A stretch of 64,000 nt of DNA. Origin: Pedobacter sp. AJM (GTDB lineage: Bacteria > Bacteroidota > Bacteroidia > Sphingobacteriales > Sphingobacteriaceae). The stretch lies in contig NZ_NHOT01000010.1 of assembly GCF_002197755.1 (NCBI RefSeq), positions 62,001 through 126,000 on the forward strand, read 5' to 3'. Numbering within the stretch: position 1 is the stretch's first letter; each line of letters opens with the position of its first letter. Shown piece after piece: positions 51,943 through 60,101 of this stretch. The translations under genes were made by a program, and so were the position numbers. The notes beneath the pieces were generated by a model, which saw only the letters and a list, made by a program, of their open reading frames with translations, was not told the DNA's origin and did not search any database.

Positions 51943-52845
51943 ATGAATAATACCCCTCTATCCATTTTAAGCGAAGTGAAACAAGGTAATTACCGGGTTT
52001 TGGCCAGGGCATTAACACTTGTTGAAAATGATCTTTCGCCGGCAGATTCCATTCTGAAAAATTTAGATAGTCGGTATGGTGCGCCTGTTATTGGTATCAC
52101 TGGTCCTCCCGGTGCCGGAAAAAGTACCTTAGTTAACGCCATCACTGATTTTTTTACGCTGGAAAATAAAAGAATAGCCGTTTTAGCCATTGATCCAACC
52201 TCGCCATTTAATTTGGGTTCATTGCTGGGTGATCGGATCAGAATGGCCAGGCAGTTTAATAAGCCCAATGTCTTTATCCGCTCTTTAGCAACCAGAGGGG
52301 CATTAGGGGGCATTTCTGCTAAAACAATTGAAATGGTTGATGTATTGAAGGCTTCAAATTTTGATCTTATTCTCATCGAAACAGTAGGGGTCGGGCAATC
52401 GGAAGTTGAAATTGCGGGTTTAGCAGATAAAACGATTGTGGTTCTGGTGCCTGAATCAGGCGATGAGGTTCAGCATATCAAGTCAGGTTTAATGGAAATT
52501 GCAGATTGTTTTGTCGTTAATAAGGCCGATCGGGAAGGTGCTGGTACCTTTGCCAATAACTTAAAAAAAATGGTTCACGAGGGGACAAAATCAATTCCGG
52601 TTTTACAAACAGTAGCTGATAAAAATATAGGTATTGATAAATTAATGGACTGGATTACGGCACCGATTACAGAGGCCAGCCAGCGAAAAGAATTTCTGTT
52701 TGCCGAAAAAGCCTGGAAAATTATTCAGCACCATAAGATGCAGTTGGTCGATAAAAAAAAGCTTAAGGAAGCGCTTCATTTGGCGTTACAGCAGGAAGAT
52801 TTTAATGTATATCGTTTTGCTGATGATTTCATTTCTGGTACCTAA
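51943..52845 (+). CDS. meaB: MeaB-type GTPase, methylmalonyl-CoA mutase chaperone
   Basis: 300-residue G3E-family GTPase that protects and loads the B12-dependent methylmalonyl-CoA mutase. P-loop GITGPPGAGKSTLVNAI (51-67), then IDPTSPFNLGSLLGDRIRM, FIRSLATRGALGG, IETVGVGQSEVEIAGLAD and the specificity loop VVNKADREGA. The frame is open from 51886, but ATG at 51943 (MNNTPLSILSEVKQGNYRVL) begins where the family begins. No mutase genes are nearby. Confidence 0.93.
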   Translation: MNNTPLSILSEVKQGNYRVLARALTLVENDLSPADSILKNLDSRYGAPVIGITGPPGAGKSTLVNAITDFFTLENKRIAVLAIDPTSPFNLGSLLGDRIRMARQFNKPNVFIRSLATRGALGGISAKTIEMVDVLKASNFDLILIETVGVGQSEVEIAGLADKTIVVLVPESGDEVQHIKSGLMEIADCFVVNKADREGAGTFANNLKKMVHEGTKSIPVLQTVADKNIGIDKLMDWITAPITEASQRKEFLFAEKAWKIIQHHKMQLVDKKKLKEALHLALQQEDFNVYRFADDFISGT

Positions 52846-52859
52846 ATGTTTTTAATATA

Positions 52860-52892
52860 CTGCCTGAAGAGGAAATAGGCAGACTGTATTTT
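52860..52892 (+). terminator. Probable terminator of meaB
   Basis: CTGCCT/AGGCAG stem (52860-52865/52877-52882), then ACTGTATTTTATTTT. Confidence 0.6.
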
Positions 52893-53070
52893 ATTTTCTG
52901 TAACTGAAGCGAAAGACAAAGTTGTTTCGTTTGATTTAAAAACTGGTATTTTCCTGAGATGCAATATGCCGATTATTTTATCGTTTATCGATTGATAATC
53001 AGTATTTGCCAAATGCTTTACATTTTTAAGCCTGGGAAATCCTCACACTCAAATAGCAATTATTAAGCAT

Positions 53071-53574
53071 ATGGCTTTAGCTTATATCAACCTCAGCTTA
53101 AAACAGTATATCAATTTCATGTGCAGAACGGATTTTGAACGCTATGTCTTTCATCAAACCTATCGTGAATTTCAAAAGCAATCCAAGCCATATACCCAGA
53201 ACCAACTTTTCCATACGTTCTCTCAAATGGTGCAGGAAAATGAGAAAGCTTATTCCTTAAATCAAAAACTGGAATCTTCAGTGATGGATATGATGGACGC
53301 TTTAAAGCATAAAATACCTGGTTTAAATGATTCACAAGGGCAGTCAGTCCTTTTCGATTGGGCTGAGCTTCATATCCTGTCTTCTGATTTATTAAATAAG
53401 GCAGCTCATGTTGTATCAATTACCTATACCAGTCCGAAATTGATTTTGCATAAAATTGTAGATGACTATCTGATGCTCAGTTATTGTGCTAAAGATAATT
53501 TTGGCGATATTTTTATGGTTAAACGGAATGATGAATTGGTTATTTCTTATGATCAAAATTTACAGTTGGCTTAA
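53071..53574 (+). CDS. Hypothetical protein, 167 residues
   Basis: Protein of unknown family. It has no signal or membrane segment. The sequence is mainly helical by appearance (LKQYINFMCRTDFERYVFHQ, FHTFSQMVQENEKAYSLNQK, DMMDALKHKIPGL) with a more strand-like end (AKDNFGDIFMVKRNDELVIS). Codon use fits the genome, and the ATG follows a plausible AT-rich leader. No related gene is next to it; meaB upstream is separated by 225 bases and a terminator. Confidence 0.7.
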   Translation: MALAYINLSLKQYINFMCRTDFERYVFHQTYREFQKQSKPYTQNQLFHTFSQMVQENEKAYSLNQKLESSVMDMMDALKHKIPGLNDSQGQSVLFDWAELHILSSDLLNKAAHVVSITYTSPKLILHKIVDDYLMLSYCAKDNFGDIFMVKRNDELVISYDQNLQLA

Positions 53575-53880
53575 TTATGTTAATGACATGAGCTGTATGT
53601 TTGATTAGTAGTTCGTATATCAAATATTGATTGATAAAGAATTAAACAAGTCTCTATAGATGCTATTTCTGGAAAAGGATTGGGACTTCAATCATGATTT
53701 TTTACCCCATTCATGTTTGAAATTGCTAATATTGAAGATGGTTCTAAATTAATTTAAATCAAAAAACAGCGTCTAACGGGCAATCAGCTAGTATTTTCAG
53801 GGGTTTTTATTATTATTAAAATAAAAAATTGGTTTATAGGTATTTAAGCCTATCTTTGGTACAAATTAAAATACAATATA
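53575..53880. other. 306-base gene-free stretch before the cold-shock gene
   Basis: No ORF longer than about 30 codons and no clear repeat. Only the cold-shock promoter at its right end (53828-53858) is supported. Confidence 0.5.
53828..53858 (+). promoter_or_regulatory. Promoter of the cold-shock protein gene
   Basis: ATTG (three of four bases of TTTG) at 53828-53831, 19 bases, TATCTTTG at 53851-53858. The leader to the ATG would be only about 15-20 bases, much shorter than that of E. coli cspA. Confidence 0.75.
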
Positions 53881-54072
53881 ATGCAACAAGGAACAGTAAA
53901 ATTTTTTAATGAAACTAAAGGTTTCGGATTTATCACTCCATCTAATGGCGATGCCGAAATTTTTGTTCATGCTTCAGGCTTAATTGACAACATTCGCGAG
54001 AATGATACCGTAAACTACGATGTAGAAGAAGGTAGAAAAGGCCTTAACGCGGTAAATGTAAAAGTAGCTTAA
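53881..54072 (+). CDS. Cold-shock protein, CspA family
   Basis: 63-residue single-stranded nucleic-acid-binding protein (RNA chaperone). RNP1 KGFGFITP (13-20) and RNP2 EIFVHAS (26-32) are intact, and it starts MQQGTVKFFNETKG as the family does. The length is slightly under the usual 66-70. It is a single gene between its own promoter and terminator. Confidence 0.97.
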   Translation: MQQGTVKFFNETKGFGFITPSNGDAEIFVHASGLIDNIRENDTVNYDVEEGRKGLNAVNVKVA

Positions 54073-54097
54073 GAAAACTCGAACACATAAATCGTTG

Positions 54098-54127
54098 AAA
54101 GTCCCGATGAAAATCGGGACTTTTTTT
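54098..54127 (+). terminator. Terminator of the cold-shock gene
   Basis: 11-bp perfect stem AAAGTCCCGAT/ATCGGGACTTT with GAAA loop and a run of seven or more T. The stop codon of the decayed minus-strand gene at 54126 lies in it. Confidence 0.95.
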
Positions 54128-54565
54128 ATGAAAAAGATTTCGAATACCAGGTATGGTAATCCTGTAAGCTGTGGTAAAGTTCATTCACAAAAGGTTTCAA
54201 TGATCGTGTAATGTTATCTTGAAGAAGTTAATCAGCAGTCCTTGTGGTACATTTAATAATTTCTTATATGTTAAAATCTGTGCTTCATGAATTGGCAAAA
54301 GTTGTTCAACCGTTTTGAGCTCCGCAACAATGCAATCATCTGCCAGTAAATCAACTCTTAACGCTACATCAATTATTCAAACAGAACCATTGCCTGTTTA
54401 ATGACCTGATGTCCATTCTTTTCTAATTCATAGCTCAGACATTGCTCATAAACACTTTCTAATAGCCCGGGGCCAAGATATTTATGTACGCGAATAGCGT
54501 AGCCAATGATGTCATAAGACAATTGTTTAACTACTTTTTATCATCGCTTTTAGGTGATTAAGCAT
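54126..54565 (-). pseudogene. Decayed GxxExxY family gene with at least three frameshifts
   Basis: Read on the minus strand, the pieces assemble into a GxxExxY protein: VVKQLSYDIIGYAIRVHKYL, GPGLLESVYEQCLSYELEK, then VALRVDLLADDCIVAELKTV, EQLLPIHEAQILTYKKLLN, and finally DNITRSLKPFVNELYHSLQD. The name motif is GLLESVY, and ELKT belongs to the PDDEXK-like core. Frame breaks are seen near the start (an A-run after ATGATAAAA), between LFE and the VALRVDL part, and after LINFF (one A short). The gene is therefore not expressed as one protein. The family's role is not established. Confidence 0.85.
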
Positions 54566-54855
54566 GACTTATTGAAATAATAAGAGATGATTTCAGGGAT
54601 GATCTTGATCTTACTGTGCTTAATGTTTAAATTTTCAGTTTGGTGACTATTTTCATCTTTGTTTTTTAAAAAATAAGATATTGACTAAGAAGTTTTTATT
54701 TTACTGTATAAATAGTTCAGATCTGAATTGGTCCATTTCCAAAAGTAAAATTCCAAATTCTTTCCATTTCTTTCGTTTCCGACTTAGAATGTTTCTAAAT
54801 AAATGTTTTATCGCCGTTTTGTCATAATCGTTTATAAATTAAACTCATAATTAGA
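54566..54855. other. 290-base gene-free stretch before sdhC
   Basis: AT-rich; no ORF, repeat or RNA gene recognised apart from the sdhC -7 element at its right edge. Confidence 0.5.
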
Positions 54856-54863
54856 TACTTTTG
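54856..54863 (+). promoter_or_regulatory. -7 element of the sdhCAB operon
   Basis: TACTTTTG matches TAnnTTTG, 30 bases before the sdhC ATG. It includes the TTG that would otherwise be an upstream start codon, which argues for the later ATG. Confidence 0.6.
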
Positions 54864-54893
54864 CAAGAAATTTTAGATATAAATCCTAATCAA

Positions 54894-55574
54894 ATGAGTG
54901 GTTTCGGAAATGCGCTTTCTTCATCAATAGGAAAGAAATTCATTATGGGTGTTACAGGAATATTCCTGATACTCTTTTTAATTGTACACTGCGGCATAAA
55001 CGCATTAATTTTTATTAATGATGGTGGTTTAACCTTCAATGTTGGTGCTCATTTTATGGCCACTAACTGGATCATCAGGGCTGGTGAAATTGTTTTATTC
55101 ATTGGTTTACTTGCACATATTTTTCAGGCGGCAAGGCTGACTTTTGAAAATCAAAAGGCAAGACCAGTTAAGTATGCAGAGTATAATGGTAAAGCAAACA
55201 GTAAATGGTATAGCCGTTCGATGGGGTTATTGGGTACGCTATTGCTTATTTTTTTAGTTGTTCATTTAAAAGACTTCTGGGTAGTATCCCGTTTCACCGG
55301 CATTCCAACTGTGGATGCTAACGGACATGAAGATTTATATGCGGTAATGAAAGAAAAGTTTCAGGATCCTGTAAGAGTAGCTGTTTATATTTTAGCTATG
55401 TTTTCTCTGTGCTACCACTTATTACATGGTTTTGCTTCGGCTTTTCAAACCATGGGCTGGAATCACTCTAAATATAATGGAATAATTAAGGGCGCTAGTG
55501 TTTGGTATTCAGTGATCATTTCGATCCTATTTGCATTGATGCCAATTGCAGTTTATACCGGTTTAATTAATTAG
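54894..55574 (+). CDS. sdhC: Succinate dehydrogenase cytochrome b subunit
   Basis: 226-residue membrane anchor of the B-type (single, five-helix) succinate dehydrogenase/fumarate reductase. It begins MSGFGNALSSSIGKKFIMGV; the frame is open from a TTG at 54861, but that lies in the promoter element. Helices with candidate haem His residues include LFLIVHCGINALIF, GLLAHIFQAARLTF, LLIFLVVHLKDFW and YHLLHGFASAFQTMGW. It is followed 19 bases later by sdhA, and no separate sdhD exists, as expected for this type. Confidence 0.94.
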   Translation: MSGFGNALSSSIGKKFIMGVTGIFLILFLIVHCGINALIFINDGGLTFNVGAHFMATNWIIRAGEIVLFIGLLAHIFQAARLTFENQKARPVKYAEYNGKANSKWYSRSMGLLGTLLLIFLVVHLKDFWVVSRFTGIPTVDANGHEDLYAVMKEKFQDPVRVAVYILAMFSLCYHLLHGFASAFQTMGWNHSKYNGIIKGASVWYSVIISILFALMPIAVYTGLIN

Positions 55575-55593
55575 TTTTTAGCACAAAAGAGAT

Positions 55594-57573
55594 ATGTCAG
55601 ATATTAATTCAAATATTCCAGAAGGCGAATTAACCAGTAAATGGACTAAATATAAGTCTTCTGTGCCTTTGGTAAACCCATCGAACAAAAGAACTATTGA
55701 AGTAATTATTGTAGGTTCAGGTTTGGCGGGGGCTTCTGCAGCAGCAACCCTGGCTGAAATGGGTTATAAAGTAAAATGTTTTTGTTTCCAGGATTCGCCT
55801 CGCAGAGCACACTCTATTGCTGCTCAGGGTGGTATTAATGCAGCCAAAAACTATCAGAATGATGGTGACAGTGTTTACCGTCTTTTTTATGATACCATTA
55901 AAGGTGGCGATTACCGTGCCCGCGAAGCCAATGTGCATCGTTTAGCCGAGGTAAGTGCTAATATCATAGATCAGTGTGTGGCTCAGGGAGTGCCTTTAGC
56001 ACGTGAATATGGTGGCTTGTTAGATAACCGTTCATTTGGTGGTACGCAAGTGCAACGTACATTCTATGCTGCAGGACAAACTGGTCAGCAATTGTTATTG
56101 GGTGCTTATTCTGCATTAGAACGCCAGATAGGTATGGGTAAGGTAGAAATGTATACCCGCCATGAAATGCTTGAAGTAGTAAAAATCGACGGTAAAGCAC
56201 GCGGTATTATTGCCCGTAACTTAATTACCGGCGAAATTGAACGTCACTTTGGCCATGCGGTGGTATTAGGAACAGGTGGTTACGGAAACGTATTTTACCT
56301 TTCTACCAATGCCATGGGAAGTAATGTTACAGCAGCATGGAAAGCACATAAACAAGGTGCTTACTTTGCAAATCCTTGTTATACGCAAATTCACCCGACA
56401 TGTATTCCGGTTTCCGGAGATCACCAGTCGAAATTAACCCTGATGTCTGAATCGTTGCGTAACGATGGACGAATCTGGGTTCCTAAAAAGAAAGATGATA
56501 ACCGTAAGGCTTCAGAAATTCCTGAAGAGGAAAGAGATTATTATTTAGAGCGTCGTTATCCTGCTTTTGGTAACCTGGTTCCCCGTGATGTGGCTTCACG
56601 CGCAGCTAAGGAACGTTGTGACGCCGGTTATGGTGTTGGTGCTTCAAAACTGGCCGTATACCTGGATTTCAAAGCCAATACAGAACGTTACGGTAGAATC
56701 GAAGCTTCTAAATCGGGTATTCATAATCCGGATAAAGAAACCTGTATGCGTTTAGGCACCGAGGTGATTAAAGCCAAATATGGTAACCTGTTTGATATGT
56801 ATGCGCAAATCACGGGTGAAAATCCTTACGAAACGCCAATGCGTATTTATCCGGCAGTTCACTATACTATGGGCGGACTTTGGGTGGATTATAACTTAAT
56901 GACATCTGTTCCTGGTTTATATTGCACTGGTGAGGCAAACTTCTCTGATCACGGTGCTAACCGTTTGGGTGCATCTGCTTTGATGCAAGGTTTGGCAGAT
57001 GGCTATTTTGTCCTTCCTTATACCATTGGTGCTTATTTATCAAAAGAGATTTCGGTAAAAGCCATTCCAACGGATCACCCTGCATTTGTAGAGGCAGAGG
57101 AAAGAGCGAAAGGTATTTTAAATACTTTAATCAATATAAAGGGTACAAAATCTGTAGATCATTTCCATAAGCGTTTAGGCCACATCATGTGGGAGAAATG
57201 TGGGATGGCCCGTAACGAGAAAGGCTTAAACGAAGCCATTCAGGACATCAGGGCGCTACGTGCTGAATTCTGGAGTAATGTTCGTGTACCAGGATCAGCT
57301 GATGAATTAAATACTGAACTGGAGAAGGCCGGTCGTGTTGCTGATTTTATTGAATTAGGGGAGTTGATGTGTATTGATGCATTAAACCGTAATGAAAGTT
57401 GTGGTGGCCACTTCCGTGAAGAATACCAGACTGAAGAGGGAGAGGCTTTACGTGATGATGAAAACTACGCATACGTTGCAGCTTGGGAATTTAAAGAAGG
57501 CGTAAACTTCGAACTTCACAAGGAAGAATTGAAGTTTGAAAATATTAAAGTAGCACAAAGAAGTTATAAATAG
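55594..57573 (+). CDS. sdhA: Succinate dehydrogenase flavoprotein subunit
   Basis: 659-residue catalytic subunit that oxidises succinate to fumarate and links the TCA cycle to the quinone pool. FAD-binding GSGLAGASAA (41-50), covalent-flavin His73 in RRAHSIAAQGGINAA, substrate-site motifs HPTCIP and RYPAFGNLVPRDVASRA, and the TMGGLWVDYNL region with GEANFSDHGANRLGASALMQ. The length is that of the B-type enzyme. It lies between sdhC and sdhB in one operon. Confidence 0.98.
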   Translation: MSDINSNIPEGELTSKWTKYKSSVPLVNPSNKRTIEVIIVGSGLAGASAAATLAEMGYKVKCFCFQDSPRRAHSIAAQGGINAAKNYQNDGDSVYRLFYDTIKGGDYRAREANVHRLAEVSANIIDQCVAQGVPLAREYGGLLDNRSFGGTQVQRTFYAAGQTGQQLLLGAYSALERQIGMGKVEMYTRHEMLEVVKIDGKARGIIARNLITGEIERHFGHAVVLGTGGYGNVFYLSTNAMGSNVTAAWKAHKQGAYFANPCYTQIHPTCIPVSGDHQSKLTLMSESLRNDGRIWVPKKKDDNRKASEIPEEERDYYLERRYPAFGNLVPRDVASRAAKERCDAGYGVGASKLAVYLDFKANTERYGRIEASKSGIHNPDKETCMRLGTEVIKAKYGNLFDMYAQITGENPYETPMRIYPAVHYTMGGLWVDYNLMTSVPGLYCTGEANFSDHGANRLGASALMQGLADGYFVLPYTIGAYLSKEISVKAIPTDHPAFVEAEERAKGILNTLINIKGTKSVDHFHKRLGHIMWEKCGMARNEKGLNEAIQDIRALRAEFWSNVRVPGSADELNTELEKAGRVADFIELGELMCIDALNRNESCGGHFREEYQTEEGEALRDDENYAYVAAWEFKEGVNFELHKEELKFENIKVAQRSYK

Positions 57574-57662
57574 ATGTGAGATGTGAGATGTAAGATATGA
57601 GAAAGGCAATAATGTCTCAAATCTCAAATCTAATTTCTCCTGTCTAATGTCCAAAATCTCAA
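57574..57662. repeat. Mirrored GAGAT-word array between sdhA and sdhB
   Basis: Left half GTGAGATGTGAGATGTAAGA and right half TCTCAAATCTCAAATCT with further TCTC words are reverse-complement versions of the same word. The array folds into a large imperfect hairpin inside the operon and may set mRNA stability or the sdhA:sdhB ratio. Confidence 0.7.
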
Positions 57663-57666
57663 TATC

Positions 57667-58437
57667 ATGAGTACAGGAAATATGAACTTAACGCTAAAAG
57701 TTTGGCGTCAAAAAAATAACAATACCAAAGGTGCTTTGGTAGATTATAAATTAGCTGGTATTTCTCCGGATATGTCATTCCTGGAGATGTTCGATGTGTT
57801 AAACGAAGATCTGATCACTAATGGCGAAGAGCCGGTTGTATTTGATCATGATTGCCGTGAAGGTATTTGTGGGATGTGCTCCATGTTCATTAATGGTCGT
57901 CCGCACGGTCCGAAAGACCTGGTTACAACCTGCCAGTTGCACATGCGCTCTTTTAAAGATGGCGATACTATTGTTGTAGAGCCATGGAGAGCAGCAGCTT
58001 TTCCGGTTGTAAAAGATTTAACTGTTGATCGTTCAGCCTTTGATCGGGTAATTGCAGCAGGTGGTTTTATTTCCGTTAACACGGGTAATGCACAGGATGC
58101 CAATAGTCTTCCGATTCCAAAAATGCAGGCTGATGCTGCTTTCGAAGCTGCTGCCTGTATTGGTTGCGGTGCTTGTGTGGCTACCTGTAAAAATGCATCT
58201 GCCATGTTATTTGTATCGGCTAAAATTTCTCAGCTGGCATTATTACCACAAGGTCAGCCAGAGCGTTATCGTCGCGTACAAAGTATGGTGGCGCAAATGG
58301 ATGCCGAAGGTTTTGGTAACTGTACCAATACGGGTGCCTGTGAAGCGGAGTGCCCTAAAGGAATCTCTTTAGAGAACATTGCGCGCATGAACCGTGACTT
58401 TGCCAGTGCGAAATTTGTTTCAGAAGAAACAGTTTAA
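57667..58437 (+). CDS. sdhB: Succinate dehydrogenase iron-sulfur subunit
   Basis: 256-residue electron-transfer subunit. The 2Fe-2S site is in FDHDCREGICGMCSMFINGR with the later VTTCQ Cys; the 4Fe-4S and 3Fe-4S clusters use AACIGCGACVATCKNAS and CTNTGACEAECPKGI. It starts with ATG at 57667 after the repeat array. Last gene of sdhCAB. Confidence 0.98.
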   Translation: MSTGNMNLTLKVWRQKNNNTKGALVDYKLAGISPDMSFLEMFDVLNEDLITNGEEPVVFDHDCREGICGMCSMFINGRPHGPKDLVTTCQLHMRSFKDGDTIVVEPWRAAAFPVVKDLTVDRSAFDRVIAAGGFISVNTGNAQDANSLPIPKMQADAAFEAAACIGCGACVATCKNASAMLFVSAKISQLALLPQGQPERYRRVQSMVAQMDAEGFGNCTNTGACEAECPKGISLENIARMNRDFASAKFVSEETV

Positions 58438-58473
58438 AAATATACTGTGCATTCAGCTGCAAAGTTGAATCTT

Positions 58474-58502
58474 AAGCCTCAAACCTAGTTTGGGGCTTTT
58501 TA
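58474..58502 (+). terminator. Terminator of sdhCAB
   Basis: 11-bp stem (58474-58484/58488-58498) with CTA loop, one T-G pair, and a T-run, 36 bases after the sdhB stop. Confidence 0.85.
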
Positions 58503-58658
58503 ATTCTAAGTGAAATCAAAGTAAGCAAAATATAAGTTTGTGAAACATAAATATTTCTATGTCAGCATATTAAAAATATTGTTATTTGAAATTATATTCT
58601 GTAAAATTTGTATATACATTAAATAATTTATAGATTTAAACTTCCGAGACAGGAGAGA

Positions 58659-58701
58659 AAACACAAAACCCCGGCTATTTTTAAGCAGGGGTTTTGTGTT
58701 T
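58659..58701 (-). terminator. Terminator of the BlaI-M56-TonB operon
   Basis: 14-bp perfect stem AAACACAAAACCCC/GGGGTTTTGTGTTT (58659-58672/58688-58701), 18 bases beyond the stop of the last operon gene. It ends in a T-rich stretch on the minus strand. Confidence 0.85.
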
Positions 58702-58718
58702 GATGTTAATAAATTGCC

Positions 58719-59441
58719 TTAGCTCATTATAAAGTTAATGGCCATTTGATATTTAACTTTAACCGGGTGTCCGTTTGCATCAATAGCCGGGTTCCATTTC
58801 GGTGCAGATTTCATTACCCTAAGTGCTTCGGCATCAGTTTCTCTGGATAGCCCTTTAGTAACCCGTACATCTGATAATGTACCATCTTGCTCCACATTAA
58901 AAGCCAAGAATACTTTTCCTTCCACTTTATCTTTTTTAGCCTGTGCGGGATATTTTATGTTTTTTGCCAGGTAGCGATATAGTTTAGTTGTGCCACCCGG
59001 ATATTCCGGTTGGATTCCAGACTTAGATGCTGCCTTTTTTTCGGTATTAGCAGCTGTTAAACTGAAATTAACATTCATATTATACTTCACCCTGACTGGC
59101 TTACTATCCAAGGTGCCAGGAGTCCAGTCTGGTGAGTTTCTTATCACCCTGAGGGCTTCTTTATCTGTTTCTGTTGATAGGCCTTTAGTGACTCTTACAT
59201 TGCCTAATTTTCCATTTTTTTCAACAGTAAAGCTTACAAATACCTTTCCCTGTATTTTGTTGTTTTTGGCTGCCTCAGGATATTTAATTTCCTTACCAAG
59301 GTATTCATAAAACTTTGCTATGCCACCCGGATAGGAGGGTTGTTTTTCTACAGATGTAAAATCATAAACTTTTTGTGCCTTTACGGCATTAATAAACATG
59401 GCGATGCCCATTAGGGCTAAAATTATTAGCTTTCTCATCAT
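58719..59441 (-). CDS. Secreted protein made of two TonB C-terminal domains
   Basis: 240-residue protein: signal peptide 1-22 (IAMFINAVKAQ), then two copies of the TonB_C (energy-transducer C-terminal) domain at about 37-128 and 145-239. Both share PGG.....YRYL/YEYL, IKYP..AK, GKVF.....V..NG.L, VRVTKGLS.ETD.EALRV and W.P. The usual TonB membrane anchor and Pro-rich spacer are missing, so this is not a classical TonB; it should be free or bound in the periplasm. It is the last of four co-directional genes, with a BlaR1-like peptidase carrying the same modules. Confidence 0.85.
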   Translation of the reverse strand: MMRKLIILALMGIAMFINAVKAQKVYDFTSVEKQPSYPGGIAKFYEYLGKEIKYPEAAKNNKIQGKVFVSFTVEKNGKLGNVRVTKGLSTETDKEALRVIRNSPDWTPGTLDSKPVRVKYNMNVNFSLTAANTEKKAASKSGIQPEYPGGTTKLYRYLAKNIKYPAQAKKDKVEGKVFLAFNVEQDGTLSDVRVTKGLSRETDAEALRVMKSAPKWNPAIDANGHPVKVKYQMAINFIMS

Positions 59442-59465
59442 TAAATATTATTAAGGTTTTTTTAT

Positions 59466-60089
59466 TTAGTTTTTCTTTTCAGACTTTTTTTTCGCTTTTA
59501 TTGTTGTAATTATGATCACTCCATTCTTTCCTTTTTCACCATATGAAGATTTTCCTGCAGCATTTTTAATTACATCAACAGAAGCTATGGTGCTTGGATC
59601 TAGCTTTTTAATATCTTGAACCTCTTTTCCATTCAAAACATACATAGGTTCAGCCTTTGGATCAAGATCTTTTTGTAATAAATTTCTGATGATGACCTTT
59701 GATGGATTGGCCGAACGAAAACCCGGTTGCATTTCACTCTTTAAAATTATATGTCCGGTATCTATGGCCTTTTTATAAAATCCGGCATCGCCATTTCTGG
59801 TCTTAACTTCAATTGCACCAGCAGTGCCATCAAATTGATATTTACGTATGGCAGCGCTATCTTTCAGGATATTTATGGATTCAATATTCTTCGGATTGAT
59901 ATCTTTTAGTGCTGTAGTACCTCTTATATATTGCTTATTCCCGTCTATAATAATTAGTGGTTCTTTGTTGTCTGGTTTAGACCATCCGGGAAATGATATG
60001 TTGGATTGGACTTTAATCGTGTCTGGCTGTTGCGCACAAACATGGAAACCCAAAGCCAGTACAGTAATCAAAATTGATGCTTTTTTCAT
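59466..60089 (-). CDS. Secreted protein made of two TonB-receptor plug-like modules
   Basis: 207-residue protein: signal peptide 1-19 or so (LALGFHVCAQ), then two units that look like the end of a TonB-receptor plug. Unit one has EPLIIIDGNKQ, INPKNIESINILKDSAA and GAIEVKTRNG (about 43-100); unit two has PMYVLNGKEVQDIKKLDPST, IASVDVIKNAAG and YGEKGKNGVIIITT (about 148-196). No barrel follows, so it cannot be a transporter. It lies 24 bases before the TonB_C gene and 12 bases after the peptidase gene. Confidence 0.82.
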   Translation of the reverse strand: MKKASILITVLALGFHVCAQQPDTIKVQSNISFPGWSKPDNKEPLIIIDGNKQYIRGTTALKDINPKNIESINILKDSAAIRKYQFDGTAGAIEVKTRNGDAGFYKKAIDTGHIILKSEMQPGFRSANPSKVIIRNLLQKDLDPKAEPMYVLNGKEVQDIKKLDPSTIASVDVIKNAAGKSSYGEKGKNGVIIITTIKAKKKSEKKN

Positions 60090-60101
60090 AAATTGATTCC
60101 G

